Shown: positions 1 through 7,809 of the stretch, piece after piece
Layout: every line of letters begins with the position of its first letter
Numbering within the stretch: the first letter of the stretch is position 1
Assembly (NCBI GenBank): GCA_913020115.1
Contig: CAJWBQ010000013.1
Coordinates: forward strand, 46,880-110,879
Direction: 5' to 3'
DNA from: an uncultured Cellvibrionales bacterium
Lineage (GTDB): Bacteria > Pseudomonadota > Gammaproteobacteria > Pseudomonadales > Cellvibrionaceae
Length of the DNA stretch: 64,000 nt
Notes under the pieces: model-generated
The model's input: only the letters and a program-made list of their open reading frames with translations
Told to the model about the DNA's origin: nothing
The model's database searches: none
Program-made: the position numbers and the translations under genes

Positions 1-20
1 GCGCACATCGAGAGGCTTTA

Positions 21-656
21 GTGAACTCTTTTCCTAGGCATATCGTAATAGACGGCTTATTTAATGAAGCTAAACTCGACGAGCTCATGAAAATTCTGCA
101 AGAGGCGCACTATTGGAAAACTCAGAAACATACTTATTCTGCTCTATACGCCAATAGGGATCAGTGGCAAAGCGCGAGTACTGATGAGCGCTTTGTACGG
201 CGAGATGTTTGGCAAGCAGAAACTGCTAGCCCCGCTATTAAAAGCCCTGATTTAGCTCAAGATTTTTTGTCTTTCCTGCGCGGAGATGAGTTTATGTCGT
301 TATTGTCACAAATTTTTAAGGTGTCAATAACCGATATGAATGTGGCCGACCCCAAAATTAATACTAATTATTTCCGCTTAGGCGCGGATGATTTCGTTAA
401 GCAACATGCGGATGACTCACCTGGAAGAAAAGTTTGCATGCTCCTGTATTTAAACAAGGAGTGGGATACCAATGCAGGAGGTGAGCTAGTTTTTATCGGT
501 GAGGATAAGGAATCTACAAGTATTCCACCGCTGTATAACCGTTGCGTATTATTTGACCCCTCTTCAAAGGGCTCTGAACACTGGGTGGCGTCGTTGAACA
601 CAAAACATTCAGACACATATCGTTATAACGTAACTAGCTGGTATTGGTCTGAATAA
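21..656 (+). CDS. 2OG-Fe(II) oxygenase, prolyl-4-hydroxylase-like
   Basis: A 211-aa soluble protein with the double-stranded beta-helix pattern of the 2-oxoglutarate/Fe(II) dioxygenases. The HxD iron motif is seen as QHADD near residues 128-132, followed by a strand CMLLYLNKEW and a GGELVF turn typical of prolyl 4-hydroxylase-like enzymes. The distal iron histidine is probably in SEHWV (about residue 187), and RYNVTSWYW near the end supplies the 2OG-binding arginine. The start is GTG at 21, preceded by GAGAGG at 10-15. Family-level hydroxylation is well supported; the substrate (protein side chain or small molecule) cannot be told. It ends facing the TetR gene, so it is probably the last gene of a unit that begins outside the window. 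Confidence 0.8.
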   Translation: MNSFPRHIVIDGLFNEAKLDELMKILQEAHYWKTQKHTYSALYANRDQWQSASTDERFVRRDVWQAETASPAIKSPDLAQDFLSFLRGDEFMSLLSQIFKVSITDMNVADPKINTNYFRLGADDFVKQHADDSPGRKVCMLLYLNKEWDTNAGGELVFIGEDKESTSIPPLYNRCVLFDPSSKGSEHWVASLNTKHSDTYRYNVTSWYWSE

Positions 657-693
657 TACCTTCTCCCAATGAACTCTTCGTTCCAGATATTTA

Positions 694-717
694 GCGAGCC
701 TGAGGCGCAGCGCTCGC
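694..717. terminator. Hairpin between convergent genes
   Basis: GCGAGC at 694-699 pairs with GCTCGC at 712-717 across a 12-nt loop. It lies between the convergent ends of the oxygenase and the TetR gene. There is no clear T-run on either side, so bidirectional termination is an inference from position and dyad symmetry. Confidence 0.35.
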
Positions 718-728
718 ATATGTCCCTA

Positions 729-1349
729 TTAAAGCAATAGGTACTTCTTCAGCATATCCTGCAATTCGCTGGCGACAAGCGTGTCTTGCAAGCGTTCAGG
801 CGCGTGCAAGGCGTAGTCATTGATCGTCGATCTCAAGACGCGAGTAAGAAGCTCCACTACGATGGGAATTTCGCACTGGGGTCTTAGGCTATGGCTATGC
901 TCACTCAAGAAATCGATGGACCGCGGAAAATATTCGGAAAAGATTTTGGACTCCGCATCAACGATAACAAATTGTGGGACCTCTCGAATTAAGGCCACAT
1001 GCAAATCTAGGTTTGTACGGACCAGCTTAAGGTAGGTTGACGTTTGTAAACTCAACATCTCGCTCAATGTTGCCGGAGCAGGCTCCGCCATCAGCAGCTT
1101 AAAATGACGCAGGTCTTCTCGACGACGAATCTCCGCAAAAATAGCCTCTTTTCCTGGGAAATACTCATAGAGCGAACCGACACTGACTCCTGCCAGTTCG
1201 GCTATTTTGTTGGTGCTGGCGTTGTCATAACCTACCGACAACAAAAGCCGAGCACCTGCCTCTAAAACAGCATCAACAGTGGCTTTAGAACGGTTTTGGA
1301 GGGGTGTCTTTCTTAGTGAATACAAGGACTTAGCTTTGCCTAACGACAT
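729..1349 (-). CDS. TetR/AcrR-family transcriptional regulator
   Basis: A 206-aa DNA-binding protein. The N-terminal helix-turn-helix (about residues 20-70) carries the TetR signature: a helix VDAVLEAGARLLLSVGYDNAST, then KIAELAGVSVGSLYEYFPGKEAIF. The remaining helical domain is the ligand/dimerisation part, which is too divergent to give a ligand. It is divergent from the glutathione-transferase-like gene at 1449, with a 99-bp gap containing an imperfect inverted repeat. The usual arrangement is a TetR repressor controlling itself and the divergent enzyme, so the likely effector is a substrate or product of that enzyme. The ATG start has no strong ribosome-binding site. Confidence 0.88.
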   Translation of the reverse strand: MSLGKAKSLYSLRKTPLQNRSKATVDAVLEAGARLLLSVGYDNASTNKIAELAGVSVGSLYEYFPGKEAIFAEIRRREDLRHFKLLMAEPAPATLSEMLSLQTSTYLKLVRTNLDLHVALIREVPQFVIVDAESKIFSEYFPRSIDFLSEHSHSLRPQCEIPIVVELLTRVLRSTINDYALHAPERLQDTLVASELQDMLKKYLLL

Positions 1350-1378
1350 ATCTATAAAACCCGAATAACAAACCCAAA

Positions 1379-1402
1379 TGATAACGCATATTATACGTAT
1401 CA
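1379..1402. promoter_or_regulatory. Candidate TetR operator (imperfect inverted repeat)
   Basis: TGATAACG (1379-1386) and CGTATCA (1396-1402) form an imperfect inverted repeat, one extra A in the left arm, in the TetR/GST divergent gap. It includes the palindrome ATACGTAT. Position and symmetry fit a TetR operator; binding is inferred. Confidence 0.4.
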
Positions 1403-1448
1403 GTAATCAAAGACCGACGCCGGCCTTAAATCTATAATCGGAGAGAAG

Positions 1449-2219
1449 ATGCAATCTATCAAACTTTACGGCTACTGTACGAGCCCTTACGTACGCAAAA
1501 CTGGCTGCTTCCTTTACTATAAAGGGATTGATTTTACTCACATACCCGTCAACCCGATCGATCCGCACGCCACCTTAGGAGATGCAAAGGGAACCCAAGT
1601 GCCCGTTCTAGAAATAGGCCCCGAGTGGCGTCGCGAGTCTTCCGATCACGCTCGATGGCTGGACGAACTTTTTCCAGAAAAGCCGCTATATCCATTGAAG
1701 CATAAGGACAAAATCGATGAAATTGATCGCTGGATAAGCGATACCTTTTTGACGAGTATTTTCAGGGGCGCGATGGGTGAAGGAGACATTAGCCTTCAAT
1801 TCCGATTCAGAGCATGGCGTCTGGCCGCATTGCTAAGCGCACATACACCACTTCCAGAAAATGTGCGGCACCTATGGCCTGAACAGCTTCGTAAGGCACC
1901 TTTCATTCAGCACATGGCAAAACAGATGGACCTGAGCGAGAGCCAAGGTGATATGCAAATTCGAATATTCTCGGAACTCCTCGAGCACCTTGGTGATGGC
2001 CCTTATATGGGCGGACTAGATCAACCCACAATGCTTGATTTCGCAATTTTTCCACAACTGGTTTGGGCTTATATGTTTGGCTTAGAAGAACATTTAAGTG
2101 CGGCAGGGCACCCAATTGTGAAAGCGTGGCTCAGGCGAGTTTTCGAACACTTACCCGACAATCCTACATTGGTTGCAGACAATATGCAGGTTAACTCTCT
2201 CGCTGAGGCGCTGCGCTAA
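1449..2219 (+). CDS. Glutathione S-transferase family protein
   Basis: A 256-aa cytosolic protein with a thioredoxin-like GST N-terminal domain (about residues 1-80). The opening KLYGYCTSPYVRKTGCFL places the catalytic Ser/Cys region at CTSPY, and the TQVPVLEIG segment carries the conserved cis-proline after Val. An all-helical C-terminal domain follows. It is longer than a typical 200-220-aa GST, mainly in the helical half. The start is ATG with GGAGAG a few bases upstream. Its divergent TetR neighbour suggests inducible expression, perhaps in response to an electrophile. The exact class and substrate are not recognisable. Confidence 0.8.
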   Translation: MQSIKLYGYCTSPYVRKTGCFLYYKGIDFTHIPVNPIDPHATLGDAKGTQVPVLEIGPEWRRESSDHARWLDELFPEKPLYPLKHKDKIDEIDRWISDTFLTSIFRGAMGEGDISLQFRFRAWRLAALLSAHTPLPENVRHLWPEQLRKAPFIQHMAKQMDLSESQGDMQIRIFSELLEHLGDGPYMGGLDQPTMLDFAIFPQLVWAYMFGLEEHLSAAGHPIVKAWLRRVFEHLPDNPTLVADNMQVNSLAEALR

Positions 2220-2365
2220 CATCCGCATCGCCGTAAATCTGAACCCCACAGAAATCACTGTAAGGTCGCTTATGCCCTAAGCAAGCTTTCGCCAGCATTG
2301 GCTAGGCTAACAAAAATTCAGAGCAAGCTGGAAGCAGAGCAAGTATTTTTGATACTCTTGGCGCC

Positions 2366-4132
2366 ATGTACACACTTAGGCCATACCAACAAGAAGCCGT
2401 CGACGCCACGGTTCGCTATTTCCGCACACATACAAGCCCGGCTTGCATTGTGTTGCCTACCGGTGCCGGAAAGTCGTTGGTGATCGCTGAGCTTGCGAGA
2501 ATCGCCAATGGCCGGGTTTTAGTTCTCGCTCACGTTAAAGAACTCGTCGAGCAAAATCATGACAAGTTTTCGAGCTACGGACTAGAATCCGGTATTTATT
2601 CTGCAGGCCTTGGCCGCAAAGATTTTTCGCAAAAAGTGATATTTGGCAGTATTCAATCCATCGCTCGATCGGACGATGATTTCTTCAAAGATTTTTCATT
2701 ACTTATCATCGATGAATGTCATCGAGTGTCCTTAGAAGCCTCGAGTCAGTATCAACATGTGCTCTCAAACCTGCAGAAAATGAACGAGGGCATTTGCATA
2801 CTCGGGCTCACGGCAACGCCCTATCGCCTAGGTTTGGGCTGGATCTATCAATACCACATGAAGGGCTTGCTGCGAACCGACAAAGAACGCTTCTTTTCCC
2901 ACTGCATCTATGAATTGCCCTTGAGCTATATGATTCGTCATGAGTATTTAACCTCTCCCGTTCTCATTGACTCTCCTGTTGCGTGCTACGACTTCTCTAC
3001 TTTAGAGCTAGGCAAAGATGGCAAGTACGCGACGCCTGATGTTGAGAGCATCCTACAGGACCAAAGTAGAATTACGCCCTCCATCGTCGCTCACATTGTA
3101 GAATTGTCGAAAGACCGAATGGGGGTTATGTTGTTTACCTCCACCGTGCGACATGCGAAAGAAGTCCTTGAGTGTTTACCTACTGGTGAAGCTCTACTGG
3201 TAACCGGTGAAACACCCATAGCTCAACGGGACCACATTATTGCGCGGTTTAAAGCTCAGGAAGTAAAGTATTTGGTGAACGTATCAGTTCTCACCACGGG
3301 CTTTGATGCACCCCACGTAGACTTGATCGCTATTCTTCGACCGACGGATTCTGTTTCACTCTACCAGCAAATTGTAGGTAGAGGCTTGCGCCTCCATGAG
3401 AAGAAAATAGATTGCCTAATTTTGGATTATACCGGCCTGGGGCACGATATATTTTCACCCGAGATTGGAGAGAAAAAGCCAAATTCTGACAGTGAAGCAG
3501 TGGATGTCATCTGCCCTCAATGCGGTCACGACAATGTATTTTGGGGCATCAAGCTCGGTGACGTTGTTGTCGAACACTACGGTAGAAAATGTCTTGGCGC
3601 CCATGAGGATATCGACACTCAAGAGATAGTAAACTGCGCTTACCTCTTCCGCTTTAAACGCTGCCCCTCGTGCCAGTGTGAAAACGATATATCAAGGCGT
3701 TACTGCTCAACCTGCAATGAGATATTGGTTGACCCGGATACCGTATTAAAAGAAGCCATGAGCCTGAAAGACGCTCACATTCTCCGCTGTGATTCAATGA
3801 CCTTTGAGAAGAATACCGACAAAAAAGGAAATTCGAGATTAGAGGTTCGATATTATGATATCGACGGGGAGCATCTGAGTGAATACTTTTACTTCGATAC
3901 CTATTCCCAGAGGCAAGGATTTTATTATAACTTTGTTCGAGCACACATTAGAAACCCTGGGCCAAGGTTTGATGTGCAATCCTTAGAACAGGTTTATTTG
4001 TGCATTAAACTTTTTGCAAAACCTAGGTTTATTGTGGCCCGTAAATCTCATAAGTTCTGGACGGTACGCGAAAAAATCTTTGACTGGGAATCTAACTTCC
4101 CTCGCCAAGAGGAGATTCATTTTATCGATTAA
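2366..4132 (+). CDS. radD: RadD (YejH) superfamily 2 DNA helicase-like repair protein
   Basis: A 588-aa ATPase matching E. coli RadD closely along its whole length (the E. coli protein is 586 aa). Visible motifs are the opening LRPYQQEAV, Walker A PTGAGKS at 31-37, DECH at 116-119, motif III GLTATPYRLG, and motif VI QIVGRGLRL. The C-terminal part has cysteine pairs CPQCGH, CPSCQCEND and CSTCNE, consistent with the zinc-binding region of RadD. In E. coli RadD acts in recombination intermediate processing and double-strand-break repair, working with RecA and SSB. It stands alone here: 146 bp follow the GST gene and about 160 bp separate it from the next gene. No strong ribosome-binding site precedes the ATG. 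Confidence 0.95.
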   Translation: MYTLRPYQQEAVDATVRYFRTHTSPACIVLPTGAGKSLVIAELARIANGRVLVLAHVKELVEQNHDKFSSYGLESGIYSAGLGRKDFSQKVIFGSIQSIARSDDDFFKDFSLLIIDECHRVSLEASSQYQHVLSNLQKMNEGICILGLTATPYRLGLGWIYQYHMKGLLRTDKERFFSHCIYELPLSYMIRHEYLTSPVLIDSPVACYDFSTLELGKDGKYATPDVESILQDQSRITPSIVAHIVELSKDRMGVMLFTSTVRHAKEVLECLPTGEALLVTGETPIAQRDHIIARFKAQEVKYLVNVSVLTTGFDAPHVDLIAILRPTDSVSLYQQIVGRGLRLHEKKIDCLILDYTGLGHDIFSPEIGEKKPNSDSEAVDVICPQCGHDNVFWGIKLGDVVVEHYGRKCLGAHEDIDTQEIVNCAYLFRFKRCPSCQCENDISRRYCSTCNEILVDPDTVLKEAMSLKDAHILRCDSMTFEKNTDKKGNSRLEVRYYDIDGEHLSEYFYFDTYSQRQGFYYNFVRAHIRNPGPRFDVQSLEQVYLCIKLFAKPRFIVARKSHKFWTVREKIFDWESNFPRQEEIHFID

Positions 4133-4235
4133 TGACAGGCTCAGAAAGCCCCAAAATATTCAGCGCTCCGCCAACGTTTAGCATCATTGCCTGCTGGGCA
4201 TTGATTGGTGTAGATTAGCAGCCAAGGCACGTTCA

Positions 4236-4259
4236 CTACACCTACACCTACACTTACAC
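4236..4259 (+). repeat. Hexanucleotide tandem repeat, three CTACAC plus one TTACAC
   Basis: Three exact CTACAC units (4236-4253) are followed by one TTACAC unit (4254-4259). The array sits about 31 bp upstream of the glyoxalase-family ATG at 4291, so copy-number change would alter the 5' region of that gene. Confidence 0.85.
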
Positions 4260-4290
4260 TTAGAACCTGAAATTAAACGGATTATAATAA

Positions 4291-4788
4291 ATGAGCGATC
4301 GAGCACCGAAATTTGGCTGGGGCCATATTAACGTTAATGTCAGCAATCTAGAACAATCAATTGCGTTCTATGAAAAACTCGGCTTTCAGCAATTTATTCC
4401 GGCAATCCCCTATCTTGGCTTAAGCGCAAAAAAGGCGTCTGCAGCTCTTCCTAAATCCAGTGCTTGCGCCTTGGGTGTCGCGGAAAACACCCGTGGTCGT
4501 GCTTGCATAATGCAATTGAACGATGGTTTTCCTAAGCTGGATCTCACCGAGTTTGATGGCGCAGAGCAACGCAGCCCACTTACGAATTCCGACCTTGGCT
4601 TGGTGAGGATTTGCCTAGGGTCTCAAAACCTCAAGCAGGACTATGAACAATTAAGAGCGCAGGGAATCGAGTTTATTTCGCGTCCACAGCGCGATGATGG
4701 CAGCCTTGCCGATATTGCAGTTTGTCGTGACCCCGACGGCACATTGATCGAACTGTTACAAGTTTACCTAGAAAACTGGAGTCTTTGA
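4291..4788 (+). CDS. VOC (glyoxalase/bleomycin-resistance) family protein
   Basis: A 165-aa protein of the vicinal oxygen chelate fold, with two beta-alpha-beta-beta-beta modules. The N-terminal module begins with WGHINVNVSNLEQSIAFYEKLGF, giving a first metal-ligand histidine; the C-terminal module ends with CRDPDGTLIELLQV, giving the last metal-ligand glutamate. The position often filled by the second histidine reads VRICLG, so the metal site may be incomplete or rearranged. Members isomerise, dioxygenate or bind small molecules; the substrate cannot be inferred. It is isolated, and its promoter region holds a hexanucleotide repeat. Confidence 0.82.
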   Translation: MSDRAPKFGWGHINVNVSNLEQSIAFYEKLGFQQFIPAIPYLGLSAKKASAALPKSSACALGVAENTRGRACIMQLNDGFPKLDLTEFDGAEQRSPLTNSDLGLVRICLGSQNLKQDYEQLRAQGIEFISRPQRDDGSLADIAVCRDPDGTLIELLQVYLENWSL

Positions 4789-4797
4789 GACCTTACT

Positions 4798-4843
4798 CTG
4801 CCGTCCTTTTAGTGCAGGTATCCCGAACTAATATTGACGGCAG
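4798..4843. terminator. Inverted repeat between convergent genes
   Basis: CTGCCGTC (4798-4805) and GACGGCAG (4836-4843) form 8-bp perfect arms with a 30-nt loop, located between the convergent VOC and histidine kinase genes. The long loop and missing T-run make it a weak terminator candidate. Confidence 0.3.
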
Positions 4844-4906
4844 TAGGGCTAAGTGAGAAACCCAAGATATAAAGCTCGCTTTTACCTTGCCGATTTTAAG
4901 CAATAC

Positions 4907-6871
4907 TTAGCTTTTAGCCTGCAAGTCGATACAAAACTCAGCGCCCGGCTTGTGATTGACGAGCTCCAAACGCCCACCCATGGCCGTGGTTAACTCGCTG
5001 ACCAAAGCTAGGCCAATACCCGTGCCAGGGGTGGTACGGGTCATTTCATTGCCGGCGCGATAAAAGAGATCGAAAATCTTCGCACTATTGGCCTTGTCGA
5101 TACCGGGCCCGTAGTCTCGCACGCTAAATCGAACCTGCTCCTTTCCGGAACCCGCCGATAATCGTTCGAAATAGACGTCGATACTCTGTTGCGTGCCGTC
5201 TTTATTTTTCGAGAACTTTATCGCATTGTCCATGAGGTTGATGACAATTTGGGAGAAAGCATCTGGATCAATTAGAACCTTCATCTCTGCGTCAGTATTG
5301 GCCGCAAGGTGAATATTGAAAACGATGCTATTTTTCTCAACCAAGGTAGAAACCTTAGATTGAATTAAATCGATAGCCGAGCCAATTGTGGTGTATTCCA
5401 ATTGAATGCCTTGATTCTGCCGACTGAGTTTAGACAAGCGCAGTACATTTTCAATCAAGCGCCCAAGACGCTCGCTTTCAAAGAATATAAAGTCATAGTA
5501 ACGCTTCTTTTTATCATCATCACTTACCATGCCCTCCCTCAACATATCTGAATACATAATTATCGAGGTTAGTGGTGTTTTCAGTTCATGACTGACAGCG
5601 GAAACAAAATTGAGCCTCTCTTCATTCAGTTTTAGTTGACGCAGGCCGAGTCGATAGATGACCCACATTCCTACGAACACTATCACGATAACCGTCGCCA
5701 TTAAGTAGATAGCCAAGGCGGATGTGGAACTCATAGGTATTTTATTCGTGGAAAATTTTAAGCCTACATGCTCGAGGGGAGCGTAGAGCTCACTGAAGAG
5801 GAATTCTTCTTCAAAATTTTCAAGATCTTCTTTGACAAGCTTAAACGTCTGCCTGCCATTGGTCATTTCTGGCAGGACGGCTGATATATTCCCATCACCA
5901 TGATCGATCTTTACCATAACTGGCGTTTCAAAATCGACAAGGTATAACATTTTGAGGAGAGTTGATTCAATGAGATCGTATTTATTAATCGCAAATCCTT
6001 GGGTAATTTCTTTCTCACCCATCCAAACCCTTCGAACGGCCAGTAGATGGCTCGCACTACCTTCAATGATGCTAAATTCACCAATTTCCACTTTACTTTC
6101 TATGAATTCAATATTTTCTTTATACGATTTGGACCCTGCAGGCTCATCCTTGTTTTCGCGCACATAAGAATCACCAATTTTTAGAGGAGTCCAGCCACTC
6201 TCTGTTCGCGAGTTTTCTGCCGCCTTTGGTGGCCTTGGAGGCTTTGGTATGCGAAGCGGTGTTCTTTCATTGTCTACCTTTCTATCTTCTCGGCTAGAGC
6301 CCGTTGCAATAAACTCGACTCTCTTGCTCGCCAAGATCGCGGAAGGATCATTCATCATACCTTTATCAACGAGGATTTTAGTAATCTCGTGCAGCGTTCG
6401 AAGTCGTTCATCCACTTCACCGGGTTCAAAATGCAAGCCCGTTTCTATGAGTTTTTGCTTATCTTCGAAGGGCAGGATGGGAGAGGAAAGCTCGCCTTTC
6501 TCATCGATTTGAAAATAACCCAAAAGGCCTGGAAAAGATTCACCCTCAACAGGATTTACCAAAGGCGAAAGCATAACGCGTTTTTTATCTAACATGGTAT
6601 TACTGGAAAGCTTATAAAACTGATAATCAGAGAATGGCCGAGCCTCTTCCTTGGCAACGAAGCTCTTAATTTTTTTGCCGTAATCTTTAACCATGTGCTT
6701 TGCGGTCCAGCGATATTCGTAATACATTTCCCACTGGAACTGGGTGTAGGCTTTTATCACCAAAAAGATCAGCGGGATAGATATACAAACGATCAAGCCC
6801 GCCAACAGCGCGCGCAAACGAAATTTTGGATCCTCAGAAAATCGGGGTTTAAGCAGAGACATAGGCGGCAT
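4907..6871 (-). CDS. Membrane sensor histidine kinase with large periplasmic domain
   Basis: A 654-aa kinase. One transmembrane helix lies at about 20-40 and another at about 384-408, leaving a periplasmic sensor of roughly 340 residues with no fold I recognise and a proline-rich stretch near 205-216. The cytoplasmic part has HisKA with phospho-acceptor H428 in VSHELKTPL, then the HATPase domain with an N-box (NLMDNAIKF), DYGPGI and GTGIGLAL. It has no HAMP domain and no receiver. GGA lies 6 bp before the ATG, which starts 11 bp after the response-regulator stop, so the two form one operon. Its signal is unknown; the divergent TonB receptor suggests a nutrient or envelope cue. Confidence 0.9.
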   Translation of the reverse strand: MPPMSLLKPRFSEDPKFRLRALLAGLIVCISIPLIFLVIKAYTQFQWEMYYEYRWTAKHMVKDYGKKIKSFVAKEEARPFSDYQFYKLSSNTMLDKKRVMLSPLVNPVEGESFPGLLGYFQIDEKGELSSPILPFEDKQKLIETGLHFEPGEVDERLRTLHEITKILVDKGMMNDPSAILASKRVEFIATGSSREDRKVDNERTPLRIPKPPRPPKAAENSRTESGWTPLKIGDSYVRENKDEPAGSKSYKENIEFIESKVEIGEFSIIEGSASHLLAVRRVWMGEKEITQGFAINKYDLIESTLLKMLYLVDFETPVMVKIDHGDGNISAVLPEMTNGRQTFKLVKEDLENFEEEFLFSELYAPLEHVGLKFSTNKIPMSSTSALAIYLMATVIVIVFVGMWVIYRLGLRQLKLNEERLNFVSAVSHELKTPLTSIIMYSDMLREGMVSDDDKKKRYYDFIFFESERLGRLIENVLRLSKLSRQNQGIQLEYTTIGSAIDLIQSKVSTLVEKNSIVFNIHLAANTDAEMKVLIDPDAFSQIVINLMDNAIKFSKNKDGTQQSIDVYFERLSAGSGKEQVRFSVRDYGPGIDKANSAKIFDLFYRAGNEMTRTTPGTGIGLALVSELTTAMGGRLELVNHKPGAEFCIDLQAKS

Positions 6872-6882
6872 TCAATTCCAGT

Positions 6883-7584
6883 TTACTTGGAGCTAACCAA
6901 TTGGTAGCCCTCTCCTCTTACTGTTATCAGATATTTTGGTTGCTTGGGTTCAAGTTCAATTTTCTTACGCAGTTTGGCAATGTGAATATCCACTGTACGA
7001 GTGTCAACGTCACTGGTTTTGCAATAACCCCAAACTTCACCCAGCAACTCTTTACGAGAAACTGGACGCTGATGATTGTGGGACAGAAACTGCAGGATAT
7101 CGAGCTCTCTGCGCGTAAATAAAAGGGTTTGCCCCTCTCGCTCGCCGCTGAGCGTATCCATATTAATCGAAATGTTATCAGCCACAACTATTTCCTGGCG
7201 TTGCCGGTCGTGGCCGCTGCGGCGCAAGATAGCATCAACCCTCAACACCAACTCTCGAATTGAGAAAGGCTTGGATATGTAGTCATCGGCACCCAGTGAG
7301 AAACCATTGATGATGTCTTCTTCAGAATTTTTAGCGGTAAGCATCACAATCGCTTGCTCTCGGGAGTGCTTGCGAATTTCATTGCAGACAGTAAAACCGT
7401 CCATGCTGGGCATCATTACATCAAGTAAAATACAGTCATAACGATTATTCAGCGCGGCCTCTAGACCTTCCTTGCCATCCATTCTCGAATCTACTTCATA
7501 GCCATTGAAGACAAATAAATCTTCCAGCCCCTGCAGGATGGCTTTTTCGTCCTCTACGATCAGTAATTTCTTTCGCGCCGTCAT
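6883..7584 (-). CDS. OmpR/PhoB-family response regulator
   Basis: The regulator partner of the kinase at 4907. A receiver domain opens with LLIVEDE and has phospho-acceptor Asp in CILLDVMMP, with the conserved lysine in YISKPF. A C-terminal winged helix contains FTRRELDILQFL and RTVDIHIAKLRKKI, typical of the OmpR class. The frame stays open to a TTG at 7656, but I choose the ATG at 7584 (233 aa) because the receiver begins right after it, as is usual. The 11-bp direct repeat at 7682-7703, about 100 bp upstream, fits the tandem half-sites bound by this class and suggests autoregulation or control of the divergent TonB receptor. Confidence 0.92.
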   Translation of the reverse strand: MTARKKLLIVEDEKAILQGLEDLFVFNGYEVDSRMDGKEGLEAALNNRYDCILLDVMMPSMDGFTVCNEIRKHSREQAIVMLTAKNSEEDIINGFSLGADDYISKPFSIRELVLRVDAILRRSGHDRQRQEIVVADNISINMDTLSGEREGQTLLFTRRELDILQFLSHNHQRPVSRKELLGEVWGYCKTSDVDTRTVDIHIAKLRKKIELEPKQPKYLITVRGEGYQLVSSK

Positions 7585-7681
7585 CTCAGTATTGAGTCTC
7601 TTGTGAAAGGGGGTCAGGTCTAGGCCTGCCCGTGAATTTAAGGGGCCGATCATCAAGACTATAGCAAAACCAACGGGAGAA

Positions 7682-7703
7682 TTGTAAAAGCTTTGTAAAA
7701 CCT
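7682..7703. promoter_or_regulatory. Tandem 11-bp direct repeat, likely OmpR-class response regulator box
   Basis: TTGTAAAAGCT (7682-7692) is followed immediately by TTGTAAAACCT (7693-7703), 10 of 11 identical. OmpR/PhoB-family regulators bind head-to-tail half-sites spaced by 10-11 bp. It lies in the divergent region between the response regulator and the TonB receptor. Confidence 0.6.
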
Positions 7704-7809
7704 GAGGTCGCTGATTTTACCTTTTGATGTCTATTAGAAAGCCCCTCCCAAGCCTAAGATTATCGATAATGAAAAATAATTCGAGTGCGGCTCCAAGAGG
7801 GAAAGACTC

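Noticed and set aside
368..616. Open frame of 82 codons on the minus strand inside the oxygenase gene
   Set aside because: It lies wholly antisense to a well-supported gene, shows no protein motif and has no ribosome-binding site. The many similar frames inside other genes were left out for the same reason.
4283..4288. TATAAT just before the VOC-family ATG
   Set aside because: It ends 2 bp from the start codon; a transcript from it would begin inside the gene, so it is not a likely promoter.
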